From: Gamarada debralockiae | Lineage: Eukaryota; Ascomycota; Leotiomycetes; Helotiales; Hyphodiscaceae | DNA: 64,000 nucleotides | NCBI GenBank assembly: GCA_002803225.1 | Contig: NXFV01000748.1 | Span: 1 to 64,000 of the forward strand | Reading direction: 5' to 3' | Part shown: positions 21,798 through 35,053 of the stretch, in pieces | Layout of the letters: each line of letters opens with the position of its first letter | Position numbering within the stretch: the first letter of the stretch is position 1 | Position numbers and translations under genes: made by a program | Notes under the pieces: model-generated | What the model was told of the DNA's origin: nothing | The model's database searches: none | The model's input: the letters and a program-made list of their open reading frames with translations, nothing else

Positions 21798-24700
21798 TCA
21801 ATCATCATCTGAGTCGAAAGCCAGGCACCAGGGATGTTCCATTACTTTCTCAATCGTAATTCGGGAGTCCACGTCTCGATCCAGCATTGCTCGAATCAGA
21901 TCGATGCTATCCTCGCTCATGACGTATGGAACGCGGAGGTCGCGATCCATTATCTCGTCGATGCTGTAGAATGGGTTTTCTTTGTAGACGATGGTGTAGA
22001 GAAGGATTCCGAGCGCCCAGACGTCTTGTTCTTTGCCCCGGTAAGACTTCCCGGCTAGGACCTCAGGAGCTGCGTAATCTGCTAGTTGTTAGCTGAGAAC
22101 CCAAGGAGCAGTCAGGGAGTGGCATTACCAATAGTTCCAACGAAGACATCAAAAGGACCGTTCTTGATATACGCTGCGCTACCAAAATCAATGAGCTTGA
22201 TATTTCCCTCGCCATCTAGGACCACGTTTTCGTCCTTAATGTCTCGATGCACTACAAGAGCTTTCGTATGGAGGTGATTGATCGCCCTTGCAACTTGCAC
22301 GAAGATGCTTCGGCATTCATTCTCTTCCATGTTAACTCGAAGCTCGATGTAGTCGAAGAGATCCATTCCAGGTAAACCATGAGGCATCATCTCGATGTAG
22401 TAGTTGACATCGTCTTCGAAGAAATCAGCCATCTCAACAATGTTGGGATGCTTCAGGCCATCTCGTCGCAGGTAATCGAGAACGTGGATTTCGAGAGGTA
22501 CAGTTCCTAGCCTTCGGTCTCTAGTCCATGTGTCGACGAGAATCCGCCGTTTTGTGACATATTTTAGTACCATCTTCCTGTTTCCGTTCTTCTTGTACCG
22601 TGCAAGTTTCACCTGCCCGTAAGCACCTTGACCCATTTCTTCAAGGATCACAAAATCATCGATTGTCTTCTTGTGGACGGGTTCCACGACCTCTGGGATA
22701 GGCTCTGGCACTTTCTCCTCTTTCACAGGGGCGATTTCTCGTCCAGTGAGCTTGGCAGCTGTCTTTTTGGCAGCAGCCTTAATCTGAGCTGTGAGTAAGG
22801 AAGCATGTGATTGCTCCTTCTTAGGTTCGTCGGAGTCCATTTCGAGAGGAGTGGCAATTTCCGTTTGTCCTGGGGATGGTTGATGCAATGGAGTCTCGGC
22901 ACCAGAAAGTAAAGGCGATGCTGCGCCGAGATTCTGCCTGTTGGCATGAATGTGTCGCGAGTAAGTGATCCATAGAGCATAAACAAGTTCTGTTTGTGTC
23001 TCAGACTTAGCCCCATCATGATCGTCTTCTTCATCGCTCCTTTCTTCTATGACATTCTCGTCATAAACAGGCGCTGGAGTGTCCGACTTCACGACTCTTA
23101 ATTGTGCATCGATCTTGATCTCTGAGCCATCTCTGTGTTTCGCTGGCAAACCGTCCGGCCGGAGGAAGTAAGAAGCAGCGTCTGATTTGCCATCTCGCAG
23201 AGCCAAAAAGGCTCTTGCGCGACGGAAGCTGTGTTCAGGGATCACAAGACCATCAACGAGTCGAACGCCATCTTCCTCGGTGAGAATCTTCAGGATACGG
23301 TCGAAATCAGGAATGAGATCCGTGATCCGATGCCCATCAGGCTTCTCTTGGCCAAAGAGAGCAGCTGAAAAGACCGAATTCGAACTCGTGATCTGCAAAG
23401 TTTGTGCAGAAAGTACCATGATACCGGCAATGTGAGGGAAACTAGACACACGCAAATCGGTACCGCCTGGGACTCTCTCGACCATACAAGGAATATTCAC
23501 ACGTCCAGAGTTTTTGGCTGTAAAGTATTTCCGTTTCGAGACTTCAGCATAATCGATCTCACCAGTTCGAGAATCGATTCCTTGCCGAGGGATCCTTGGT
23601 ATTAATCTTCCAATGTCCACGCCCACTTGGATGGAGTCCTCTCCCCATATTTGACCTGTAGATCCAGAAATTTTCGTTACCCTCGCATCGTCGTCCAAGC
23701 TCATTATAGCCACATCTTCATGGATTTCCTCGAGAACCCAGATCAAGCCGCCCCTCTTTTCCTTCACCCACAAACTAGCAGACCCGGTAGCTCCATTACG
23801 TTTCTGAATTGGCACGACGTCACCACATAGTAAGACTCCTCTAGATTTGTTGCTCGGATGGTATAACCCACCCTTGACTGTCTTTGTCCTAGCAGCTGCG
23901 ATACTCGAACCTGCCCCGTCATCCGTTTGTGCACGGCGAGGTGGCTGCTTTTGCTGGCGAGAATTTGGCCTACTGAGGAGACTGGCTGTGACTCCAGATC
24001 TGCCAAGGAAAAGGGATGTTGAAGGGGTTGGACTCGTCTGCTGGCTCTGACTCTTGCCCGGAGATCTTGGACTCAGTTTTCCGGAGTCAGATTCCGAGAC
24101 CGAGACTGGCGACTTCAACTTCTCCTCTAGCCATGCCCTTCTCTCTTCTCGAACAACCTCCAAGATACCCATTTTACGGACCTCTGCTTTCGTGACTCCA
24201 AATACAAGGCATGCGAGATCGTTCGCAGCGAGAATGGTATATGGGGCGGCGATCTCGGTGGTGAAAATAGCTTGAGCAGCTGGAGCCCATCGACTCGAGT
24301 GGCTGTGTACTGCGGGACCGAGAGGGTGAGGGGTAGAGACCATGAATGACGATTGGGCAGCAGAATTAGATATTGTAGGCGATAATAACAATGAGTCGTG
24401 TATATTATCACCGGCCACGAAAGGTTGCGATAGAGCGTCCATAAGTTTGTTTTGAAAATGCAATGGTGCAGTATCAGTGAATGTCCTTCTGAGACTCTGA
24501 GGCCTGGTAATTGGAGGTGATGTTTTGGCAGTCGTTCGACTTTCATTTGTCGGAGTTCTTGAAGATACTTCAGAGTCTGGTTCCAAACTTGAAGAGATCT
24601 CGTCCTTAGATTCACCCACCGATAATACTGGCATGGGCTCTTCTGACGTAGGCTGAATTGCAAGAACTGGCTTCCTAATAGTTGTCGGTGAGGAACAGGG

Positions 24701-25835
24701 GCTTTCGAGGAGGTCAGGGCTTTCCGCACGAGGTAGAAAGCTTTGTTCAAAGATATTTCCGCCGTCTTCAGTCGTTGCAGGCCCGGTCAGAGGTCCTGTC
24801 AAATATGATCCCAATCCTGCAAGATTGTTTGCCCCAACTAACTTTGCTCTTGCCAACAGTTCTAGCATGCCTTGCATTTCTTGATCTCCACTGACTCTTG
24901 CCTGGGCGCTGGCGATTGCAGCATTACTTGTTCCCCATCCTAACTTCTGTGTCATAAATTCCACAGATCTCTTCAACACATTCTGCCGATTGTGGATGTA
25001 CTCCTCAGATTGATGGGCAAACGAGAATGAGTGCAAGGACTCAGATGGAAATCGCGAGAGGTCTTCTGTGAAATTCAACGTCGGAGAGGAAGGACCGGAA
25101 GGGATAGCCATGGAAGCTGCTCGAGAGCTTGGGAAGTTGAGGGTCATTGAACCTGACCGTGGTCCCACGGATGCATTTCGAGAGGAAGATTCGGAGGAGG
25201 GGAGAGTCGGCGCTCGAAGAGGAGGTTGTTGCCGTATTCGTCGTAAACCAGAGGCGCCGAGCCCATGTTCATGCTCTGTCATGACTGGAGATCTGATAGA
25301 AGAGTTTGAGTCAGCACGAGTGACTGTAAGTCTCACCAGGCTTCAGAGACAGAAGGAGCCTCGTGATTGAACACTCCGTTTCCCTCGCGAACATCAAGGC
25401 GAGGCCGCAACAACTAACCTTGTCATTGTATCATATTCTGCCGCCGCCAAACCTGCGTCGAAGGAAAATCGTATTCTGGCTTTCTCCGTGCCTTTCTGTG
25501 CATGTGCGAGGAGGTTTCCTGTACTTCGGTTCTTGGGAATGAGAAGTTCGCTCGGTGATTGACTTCTTCGACCTCGTTCGCTATTTGATGAGTGTATATC
25601 GACGCCTGCAGAAAATGAGCAAATGTCAGTCATGAGCTTGTGAATAATAAGAAGATAAAAGTGAAGAGCCCAAAAAGAGGGGTCTCTAGTATGGGTGACC
25701 AGTGTAGTTTCGCGCTTGCTCGGTACCAGATGTCTGTAGTGCCGATCGAACAGCCCGGGGAGGAGGGAGTGTTGACGATGTCAAATGTACAGAAATGAGC
25801 TCACCATGATGGTTTGGGCCATCTGGCTCCAGCAT
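21798..25835 (-). CDS. PAS-domain serine/threonine kinase (PSK1/PSK2 type)
   Basis: Four exons (25835-25805, 25605-25419, 25292-22129, 22078-21798) give 1220 residues. A PAS-like segment lies near residue 405 (APYTILAANDLACLVFGVTK), with a second sensor-like region near 600 (HEDVAIMSLDDDARVTKISG). The C-terminal kinase domain, residues about 950-1215, has the glycine loop EEMGQGAYGQVK, the catalytic Lys in MVLKYV, HRDIKDEN, DFGSA, GTIDYAAPEV (formed across the last splice) and DVWALGILLYTIVY. It ends with HPWCLAFDSDDD. PAS kinases link nutrient state to glycogen and cell-wall glucan synthesis and to translation. Exon 1 has only 31 nt; its splice restores phase exactly. The unspliced frame from 25336 would give a different N-terminus, which I reject because the 25605-25419 exon joins with canonical sites. 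Confidence 0.92.
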
Positions 25836-27740
25836 AATTGACCGCAGGTGAACGCCCACGAAGGATTCGCGGTTGGATAGCCAGGTGGTGTGTTGGGCGT
25901 TTTCCGGGTTTTCTGGAGGTACGAAACTCGTTTCAATGCGGCGGACTTATCAAAGAATTCGAATTTTTCTGCAAGGCTACCGACGAAGTGGGATTGTGGA
26001 TCTCAATTCCCTGCGCGTATCCGTTCTCTGTGTCTCCGTCCTTGGGAGCAGATTTTGATCGATTTAAACGCGTCGTTATTTGGGGAACGTTGTTAGAATT
26101 GCCGGACTTTGTGGATGTATGATCAACGATCAAGGGCTAGGTGGGATGTTGAATCAGTCCGGGTAACAAAGGACGACACCAGCAAATTCTAGGCCTCCTC
26201 AGGCAGTCAACAAGGCATTGTCCCGTTGTCGTTGTTAGAGAGATGGCTTCAGGAATAGATAGACGCAGTACACCTCAAGTTTTCCGTTTGGCACGTGAAA
26301 GCAAGCAGCTCGACTCTCAACTCTTCTCAGGTATCTTCGGATTTATCGATAGGTCTGCGGAGGTGGTGTATCGTTTAGCGTGTTGTGGCAGATCGACCCC
26401 GCCAAAAATCTGGGTGATGGCGCCTGTGCAGCCTGTGTTTTAAGACAGAATCATTGCTTAGTAAGGTTTTCAACGCCGACGAGCTCTCATCATTTGCACC
26501 GCACTCGACCCAGATCGGAACGGAGGAAAGGCGAGGACAGATCACTTGATACGGTCTCGTCGAACCATCTCATCAAGAGTCATGTGTCTATCCTCAACAC
26601 CCCCTTTCCCAAAAAAAAATCAATTTTTTGGTGAGGTTTTTTTCCCAAGCAAACCCCGGGCCCCGTCGCACATTTTATCGGCGTAGAAATCCCAGCACAA
26701 GACGCCACGAAGTCGAAGGAAGATCGAATCACCGAAAGCCATATCGTGTCATTTATATGCAAGCTATCTCTTTTGGAAATGGGGGTCGCTCGCCCGGAGA
26801 AAGAATACCCCAGGGTCAAAAGTAGAAAAGTACCACGAGACACAATTGCCTCCTGCACCGGAAGCTCTTTATCCGCTACCTGAATCGTGTCTACTGCCAA
26901 CGGGTCATTGGTTTCTTTATTTTATCAGAGCTTTGTTTTCACTTCGACTCCTCTTCGTTTGAATTTGAAACTCGTTTCTATACTATTTTCAACAGCTGTC
27001 ATCTGGTGTATCAAGATGACGAACTGATGTAATATCTCAGGCACTCACATGGAAAGCTGGGCTCGGGAGATTAGCTACGGTGCATGCTGAACGATCTCTA
27101 CCTCGATCTCGGAGTGTGCAAGTTGGTTATCCTAGCAGTTGATCAGTCTTGTGATACCAGCGCTTCTATCCTAAATTGTCCGAAGTATCGGGACATGCGT
27201 TCTAGCCCAGATCAACACGAGCCAGCTGCAGCTCTATCGTTTATGACCGAATAAGTCAATTTGTGTGCAGGTGTATTTACGAATATGTTCTTCGTACCAG
27301 GAAGACCATCTGTAATCTCTCCGATGGTTGGGTTGAGGGTGATACCGAATCTTTAGGAGTTATCCTTCGGGCGCGTTCAATATTTAAATTCTTTGCTGAA
27401 CATGAAAACACTATTGCATATTCAACGATATTCGCCGATGCTCTCAGATACAACTCATGACAGCATCATAATTTGAGTTTGTTTCTAGATACTCTTCAAG
27501 CTACGGGCCGTACCGGCTGTCTCGTCTCTTTCCGCTGGACGTCATCCAGTGCATGGTCGAATCATGGTGTCTGTCTCCCTTCAAAACTGGTCTGAGAGTC
27601 ATGATTAGTTTCGGTTGATTGACACGATCCATGAAATTTAGTTCCATTCATCTTGGACTTTGACGCAAAGGTACTAGGAGAAAACTTTTGCGCCTCTCTG
27701 CAGATCAATCTAGCTCGCCAATGATTAAGTAACATTTCAA
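25836..27740. other. Intergenic, 1.9 kb
   Basis: No gene recognised. It includes the PAS kinase promoter and the 3' end of the DUF6594 gene. A short A run (AAAAAAAAA, about 26611-26619) is the only simple repeat I noted. Confidence 0.5.
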
Positions 27741-28730
27741 TTATGAGCTTCCTATATTTCCGCTGACGAACACAACGAGTACTGCCGCATACCTGGTAGA
27801 TTTGTTAGTGAACAGCCTCCCCTTCTAGTGCAGCAGATGACTTACGCCGCAGTTGCCCCAAAGACTTCGACCCTCTTTGCATTTTTCAAAAGTCCAACAG
27901 GCGCAGCAAATCCCGTCGTAAATGCTGATATAATCCAAGTTTTGCTCCCATGGGAGTCACGAAGTACAGGATGACGATAGCCCCATCAAGAAAAACGCCG
28001 AAGCGGTGACTGCGACCACCGCTACAATCCGGGCAATAACTTTCTCCTTGAAGTAGTACATTGTCCCCCAAGACTGTGGTTGGGTATCTCGAGGCTCTCG
28101 TAGGTAGAAACCAAAACAGTACTGAATCAAAGAAGACAGTCTGTCTTGGTCGGTACCAGTTTTCAAGGTTATCATATCCTTCTCGTCGTCTAGTAATTGC
28201 CATCGCTCCCTCGAAGTGGCTTTTTGAAGCGAAACCAATTTGCAAAGGCTCACTAGTGCCTCTGTTGGGGCTTTCGAGCGATAGAAGTTGACTCCTGCGT
28301 AATAACGCTTTCTCTGTCTTTGGTTAGTCATGTTAATTCCTTGAGATTTGCCATCATTACCGTAGTCTTCCATAAGTTTCCGCACTTCCAATATGATAGC
28401 CATCCGTTTTCTTTCTCTTTCATCAACAATATCGCATCGTACTTTGAGTCCTTCCCAGGCACGTGCAGCGCCCTCGACTGCCATTCTTTCTTGGTCATCG
28501 CCAGTTATTCTCATGTGCAGTTGATCTGCGTCGTCCATGCTCTTGAGCTCCATTTCTAGAGCTTGGAGTTCTCCTTGAAGATATAACAAGTTTCGCGCTT
28601 CCAGCGAAGAGAATCCTCTGTACAGCGAAAGTTCGTCATCGCTTGCTATGTAGTCAGCGAAGTCCGCAAACCCGACTTGGAATTCATTTGGTCGTCTAAC
28701 CTTTTCGATATCGACGTCGGTGCTTGACAT
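27741..28730 (-). pseudogene. DUF6594-family membrane protein with two single-base frameshifts
   Basis: The frame from ATG 28730 carries the family hallmarks: FADFADYIASDDELSLYRGF, SLEARNLLYLQGELQALEME and, at the end, KVIARIVAVVAVTASAFF entering the first membrane helix. It then runs into a stop. The rest of the membrane domain is present in the other two frames: GAIVILYFVTPMG, then SAFTTGFAAPVGLLKNAKRV and ATAA. A normal 53-nt intron (27845-27793) leads to the last exon YAAVLVVFVSGNIGSS, stop at 27741. The two frame changes fall at or next to GGGG (27981-27984) and AAAA (27940-27943), each needing one extra base. Family members are fungal membrane proteins of unknown function. It is either a recent pseudogene or a sequence error. 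Confidence 0.75.
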
Positions 28731-29030
28731 ATTTTAATATTAGATGTATGGCGAACGGAAAGTATGCCGTGCGAAGCTGGGCCATTGAGATTTTACCTTG
28801 AGGGCTTTAGGTCGTTGCGAATCTGCCTGACATGCCGCCGAGCATATGAGTGACTGTATTGGCCCACGTTGTCAGGTTGTACATGCTACGCCCTCAGAGC
28901 CTCGATTGACTTGACGTCGCCCATCAACAAAATTTTATTCTTTTCCTGTTCGTGTCAAGATTCATATCGGCATCTATTTTTCTCTTGCTTCAAGTCGGAT
29001 CGCCAGTCACTCGAGGAAAGAGTTGAGATC

Positions 29031-30137
29031 ATGTTGTCCGAATCAGGATGGTTTCCACGTCAACTCAATGAGGTCACCCTACGGTTCAAGGAAAACATTA
29101 CGAGAAAACCCTCCGCAAAGCTTTCCTGGCATTCAGCAAGAAAGTGCAGTCGAGGAAGGACGAGAAGGTGATCGAGAAGAAAGGCCAGAAATACGCATTG
29201 CACAGCATTGGCGATGTGGACATGCTGTGCGAGCAACAATGCGAAGATGTTGTCGAAATCTGCGCGGCGAAACAGACTCCCGCAAGGTGGCGAGGCAAGG
29301 TTGTATCGAAGGCTGAATACCAAGAGTCTGGTACAAACAGTATCTTCATCCCATCGTCAAACAGGAACGGAGGTGGGAGGAGGGACGACAAAGGTAAGGG
29401 CGACGACGAACGAGGTGCGAGCGGATCGGAAATGATGGCGATGGAAACGACCGTGATCGTACACAAGATTCTGCTCCTGCAAACCCAGTATATCCTCACG
29501 ACTACTATTGGTATCTCTTCGAAGCGGATATGAGACCGACAAAGATGCTTGATGCTATGTTAAGGGGTATAGCAAAATACATAGTATGTGCGCTTCCCAT
29601 GGTGTACTGACGAAATCCACGTGACTAACGGCAGCTGCTCTCGCCAGATTAAAGATACGGAGCCAAAGAATGGGCCTCTAACTCCCGCCAAGCTTGCATC
29701 TTATTACATGTTGGTTGGTGGGAATTACGACTGTAAGCCGCCAGCAAATTGTTACATGGCAAGACTCATACAAACCTAGCATTATTCATCGAGGTTCCTT
29801 ATCCTTCTATCTCCTGGATATATGCTACTATTGGTTGTCAACGTACTATCGAACCTAGCAATGACAACTTCCAGCCTCCTTCAGCCCCTGCTCTGACCGT
29901 AAATGGCTTCGTAAGATGGTATTCGATAGAGGTACTACTTGGACCCGAAGAAAACGTACCTTTTGTTCAGCATACAATTCTGGCACTAAGAATCAAACAT
30001 CCAGACAGTCACCCCCTTTGCATGCGGATAAACAGATTGAAGAGTGGCACAACTATTGTGCAGAGAAACTCCGACAGCGAGCGACAGCTACCGCAGGGCG
30101 ACAAAATTGGGAAGAAGACGGAGAGCTTGCGACCTGA
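29031..30137 (+). pseudogene. DUF7514-domain protein with probable frameshifts
   Basis: The DUF7514 core is clear: YWYLFEADMRPTKMLDAMLR before a 64-nt intron (29584-29647), then NGPLTPAKLASYYMLVGGNYD. After a 47-nt intron (29733-29779) come LFIEVPYPSISWIYATIGC and VNGFVRWYSIEVLLGPEE. The C-terminal KQIEEWHNYCAEKLRQRA lies in another frame, reached by adding one base at the C5 run 30012-30016. Upstream, a Lys/Glu-rich region (LRKAFLAFSKKVQ) is in a different frame again, implying one more shift near 29400-29434 and possibly one near 29088-29096. The proposed start at 29031 is tentative. The function of the family is unknown. Confidence 0.6.
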
Positions 30138-30675
30138 CGATATTCCATAGCAAAGATATGACATTAGTACTCATTGTCTACACTTTCTGGGTTGGGAGAT
30201 GCATATTTATTGCATCCAGCTATAATAGTCAAGTGGAGGTGGGTCCTTGTTGTCTTATTCCAGTTTGCGGGGTTTATGTCACCTAACCTATTCCACCCCA
30301 AGGACTTCACCTAAGTACTTCGGCGTTGCGGTGCTTTCTTAACAAATTGCATACAATGTATATCTTCCGGCTAGGGCTCAAGCGATGCCTTTGGATAAAA
30401 TGCAGTTCAGTGTCCCATTCTGAGCCTTTCATGAATAAGCTTTGGCAAAGTTTCTTTCCATACGTTTCAAATAGGTATTAGGTACTAGAAGTCAACCGCC
30501 CCGTGTTGAAGAACTAAAATAACAGACAAACATAAGAGCGAAACAGAAAGTCCCAGTCCTTCTTCAGTGCTCGACCACGAATGGTCCTGATGCTCAAGCG
30601 ACGGCGAGTCCATCGCCAATCACGAGCTCCAGTCTTTGGCCTGCCAGAAAAGGTTCAACATCCCACAAGTGTGCT
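30138..30675. other. Intergenic, convergent
   Basis: About 540 bases between the end of the DUF7514 gene and the stop of the zinc-finger gene. No gene recognised. Confidence 0.5.
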
Positions 30676-32649
30676 TCAAGCCCACTCCTCTCTCCTCATA
30701 ATCCTATTCGTACGTCTCCGTTTAGGCTGCACCGCCCAACTCTGCAAGTCAAAAGCGTCGCCTTCAAGCTCCAACAACGGTGGTGACACGGGGATGAAGT
30801 GCATCTCGAAGTCCCTACTATGCTTTTTGAGTCGCTGATGAGCGAGCAGGTTGTCGGAACGATTGTAGCGCAGACCACAGCGAGGATAATTGCATATGTA
30901 AGGGTCGTGGTTCCCAGTACACTTCTTGCAAGTTCTTTGATGGCGTTTGAGGTTTGAATGTTTGTTTTGTTCTTTGCCGCTTGGTTCGAAGCCGCAGACA
31001 CATCGATGCTTCAGCCTAGGACTAGTTACGATCGGAGGTTGAGGTGAATGATCACTGCTGGGCGATGGTAGATGGGGAGGTGTTGGGCAACATTGTGATT
31101 GGCTTATATCCTCCCTACTTTTATATTAGCGAGCGTAAGACAATGTAAGAAAGAAAGGGGACTCACGTTTGCTGAGTCATGGCGTTGGAAGGCCAATGAG
31201 TAAGAGAGACAATGTTGCTACCAAAAGCAAGGCTATTGGGAGTAATATACCAAGGTTGTGACTTGCTGGAGACGGGTTCGTAGTTACCATTACCTGATGT
31301 GGAGGGCTCAAGTTCTTCCGGCTCCGAATACATCATATCTGATCCGAACTCTTCAAGAAAGGGTTTCGTTGGAGAGTGATAATCGTTGACCAATGTGTGG
31401 CTCAAGTCGAAGCTAGACATTGAATTATCGCGGGTTGAGATGCTTGATACCGTCGAGAAAGTCGAAGGCGTTGAACCCGAGTCTTTGCTTGGGTTGCTAC
31501 CCGCTAGTAATGAAGCACGTGTGCTGTCGTACTGGTGGTCGCACGCAGTAGGGCTCATTGGAGACACAAGATCGTCGACAGTCGTCCAACGGTATATCTC
31601 GGGAGTAACAGGACTCGGAGGTACCTTACGTTGGCCTTGGTAGATGCCATGGGTAGTAAGCGGTACCAAGTGACTGTCAAAAGGTGTATGGCCCAGCTGT
31701 TTGCCTTCGTCATTATTTAGCTCAGGTCTCCAGGCCGGTGCTTGTCGTCGCGGACGATGCGGCTCATTCGCAGCGAATGCAGGATCGCTACAAGCCTCGA
31801 GCTCTGCAGCGTCGTAAAGCGGCTCAATATAAGCCTCAGGGGTGGGAATAGTATCATTGCCACTACCGAGCTCCGAAAGTATGCCTCGCTGGAAAATCTG
31901 GTCTGCCGACAGGTGCATAGACTCGTCGAAGGCTCCGAGCTCCGCAAGGCATCCAACTCCTGAAAGTTCGACTGGATTCCCGAACCAATTGGTCTCCAGT
32001 TCGGATGGGAAATACTCAGTCTCAAAGGCGAGCTCATCAGCTTCTGGCTGGGCGGTGTCGTGCGGTTGAAGGGATTGGGGGCGGTTCTTCGATGCGTGTC
32101 GAGAAAAGAGCCGCTTTGCCAACCGAAGAGAGTTCGCAACCTTTGCAAAGCCGCCAGAGCGTTCTTTCGATTGATGAAGCTCTTTGCACCCTTTGGCGTG
32201 GTATTTCCCTATTCGTTCCTCATGGCAGCATTCAAAACATCGGTACAACCCTTTTGATCCCGGCAGGCAATCGTAGACATGCTGGAGCATCAACTCTGGA
32301 TCCTTGAAGTCTCTCTCACATCCTATCAAAGGACATGTTCGTCGCTGGATGTCACTGATGTTGACATCATACTTGCGATCGAAAGCAACCCAGGCGAGGA
32401 AGCTGTTGCGAGAAGGTTTGCGTTTGAGTGTGGTGCTGATTCTGAAGTTGTCAGTTAGAGACTTCCCAGCGACAGAAACTCTTGAGACTGAACTCACATA
32501 GAAGAGCTCCTCGAGCTGCGACCCGATGTTCCCTCTGTTGAGATTTGTATAACTCCGGAATGTCCCCGCACCGTGTCATCATTCTGATGAGAGGGGTTTC
32601 GTTGAGCACATTCCATGTCGAAGTCGTTGCTGCCAGAAAAAGACGCCAT
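30676..32649 (-). CDS. C2H2-type zinc-finger protein, putative transcription factor
   Basis: Three exons (32649-32498, 32441-31167, 31117-30676) give about 622 residues. Near residue 75 there is a C2HC-type finger (CPLIGCERDFKDPELMLQH), followed by a Cys/His-rich segment (YRCFECCHEERIGKYHAKGC). A long Ser/Pro-rich middle follows. Exon 3 encodes a Cys-rich segment (CVCGFEPSGKEQNKHSNLKR) and a canonical finger CNYPRCGLRYNRSDNLLAHQ..KKH, with C-x4-C-x12-H-x5-H spacing. A basic patch (PKRRRTNR) near the end could be a nuclear signal. Fungal proteins with this split arrangement are usually annotated as C2H2 transcription factors; targets are unknown. The start is the first ATG in the exon 1 frame, and splicing both introns keeps phase. 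Confidence 0.8.
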
Positions 32650-35053
32650 TGCCAGCGGTATATCTTCAGTAGCAAAAGGGAAACAGCTTTGCTCAAGTCT
32701 AGGTCCGTGTTGTTGCAAAGCTCTGATGAGGCATCCTAACAAACTCCTCTATATGTTCCAACACCACAACTTATCCGATGCCTTCATGCGCCTGGCCGGG
32801 GTAGCCACAATCCACTGCCAAAGTATTGCTCTCCTTAAGGACCGTCATCCTATCGGAATGATGTATGGGGTTGAAGGCATGAACCAAAGCTCACCCTCTC
32901 GAAGGACCGCATGCTGCGTGATGGGAATGGGGTCATCTGCAGCTTTGCCAATAAACAGGCCAATTTCCAACCTATAAATGGTCAGTACTTGCTTTTTTTT
33001 CAAAGGTATCAGTGCTGGCTTACAAGTTTGCCTTGTTCGCAAGTGTCTGCCTTACTTTATCCTACCTATCCGAAACTTCTTGGTTGGTTTGCCGAGGGAC
33101 CGCAAGGACCAGGCATGATGGAGGGGACTCATGGTGTCTGCCGACGGATCGTAAGATGCTCTAATGGTATTACAGATCACTGCAGCTTCGAAGTGATTCG
33201 AAGAGCAGATCTGAGGGCTGCTGACGCGTTGGCATGTGCGGAAAGACCTGGTGCCGCCTCTCGGTCCTTCATCGTGCTTTCTGCGAGGTGGATGCGTGGG
33301 AAAGGGCATTATCGGTAAATTAAGATCTCACCGAAGTCTTTTTTCAGACTCGGAGGGCAGTAAACCGTCATAGAAGGGTTGAAATTGATGTAATGGAGCC
33401 ATTGCGTTCTTGGCAATAGTATCAAGAGTGCGATAAAGGGCAAAAGCAACCAGAAGGAGAGAACGTCTACATATACCTGAGGGAAGCTGAGAGGCAGTGC
33501 ATTTGAGGTAGCATAGCCTCATTTGTTTTCTCCTTGCCTTCCCATTTATCTTTGCGGCTGAGCAGTGACCTCTCTAAAGGGAACATCACGTGGAAATCAA
33601 ACATCCACCGAGTCTACAACTAATCGGGCAGTGCGGGACAAATGCGACCACTTTAAGAGTATCCCTGTCTCGATAAGAAAGAACTCGGGCGATATTCAGG
33701 ACGTTGCATATTGAAGGTGCCACAAAGTGTCTTAGGCGTAGTTTGCAACAATTGACAGCCACAACTGCCTCTCAACATTCTGATCAAAGAGCAGGCTCGA
33801 AAACATTTGGCCAAATTTGAAAAGCAATGGCCCCCGAGTGTAACAGATACTGCGTCGTTCAATCTCCCAATCGACTTAAATCATCCTCAAAGATGCTGAA
33901 GTCATAAGAGCGATGCAACTACAAAGGGTAAGGAGCAGCCATCAGTGCGGGAGAAGGTCCCAAACGGATATTAGCCAGAAGACAGCGAATGAGGGGCTGC
34001 ATGAATCAAGCCTATCAAGAACCCCTTGTCCGCCACACCTGCTTTAGCGATTGCAGCTTCCAATATTATGGCTGCACTAGCATTTCTTTGTCACTTCTGA
34101 ACTTGAAGTTGCGTAATTCATTGGGGTGTAAAAAGAGAGTTACTACTGTCAAGTTTCTGGTCGTCGTTTCTGTTTACACGAAGCGATTCACGAATGGGGA
34201 ACTAGTGTGTGTCTAGTTGAAAGTGGAGAAACCGGCCTCAATTTCAAGGCATTCATTAGATACACCAAACTTACCAATTCACACCCGCACCAGTATCAAG
34301 CTTGGAAAATCATCATGTTGACGTGACATTGCCTGGGAGTGAAAGTGTCTTCTTTCCTCAAATACAATGGTTGGTGAGGTGGTACTACACTGAATTTTGA
34401 ATAATCAATCATTGGTAGCTGACCAGGTTGCAAAGGCAGAAGAGAAAGTCGACTTCAGGGTTGGTTGTGTTCATCATTGTATAGTGTCCAAAATATGAGG
34501 CTTCCAGGACCGAACCCCAAGTCCGTACGTCAAATTCCACCTCAAAGTGGTACCTGCATTTCGGTTCTATTTTTGTTTTTAGAGCCTCGTCCTGAATTCA
34601 GGAGTCCACTCGATCCAGGGCCTTTCTCCAAAACATCCGATTGGTCAATACCTCTTTCAAACCCGTTACCGGCTTACTGAAGCCTTGATTCATTCTCTTT
34701 TTGATAGGACTGTCCTTTGAAGTCCGATGGACTGTATGCTGAGGCACAATCATGGTGCGTAATCATGGGGCCTGGTACCTGGCAATGGTAATGGTGGACG
34801 GCGACGAGGTTCAGGACCGGATCTTTGGCCAACAAGGAAGGGGGAGGAAGATATGAAGGTCAAGAACGTCCTTCATTGTCAAAGACTTTGTATAAACTCC
34901 TAACCTAGCCCCCAAAGACTCAAATCTTCAAATCTGTATCCAACGAACGTCGAAGCAGACACTGCCTCATTCATCAAGCCTCAAGCTCCATTCCAGGTCT
35001 CATCTTACCTTATTCAACCTGCTGGAGACACATCTAATCCTCCACCCATCACA
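32650..35053. other. Intergenic, 2.4 kb
   Basis: No recognisable gene; open frames are short and unsupported. The right end includes the promoter and leader of the small two-exon gene. Confidence 0.5.
34891..34896 (+). promoter_or_regulatory. TATA box candidate for the small two-exon gene
   Basis: TATAAA sits 158 bases upstream of the ATG at 35054. It is followed by an A/C-rich leader (CAAATCTTCAAATC, CATCACA before the ATG) typical of well-expressed fungal genes. Confidence 0.4.
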
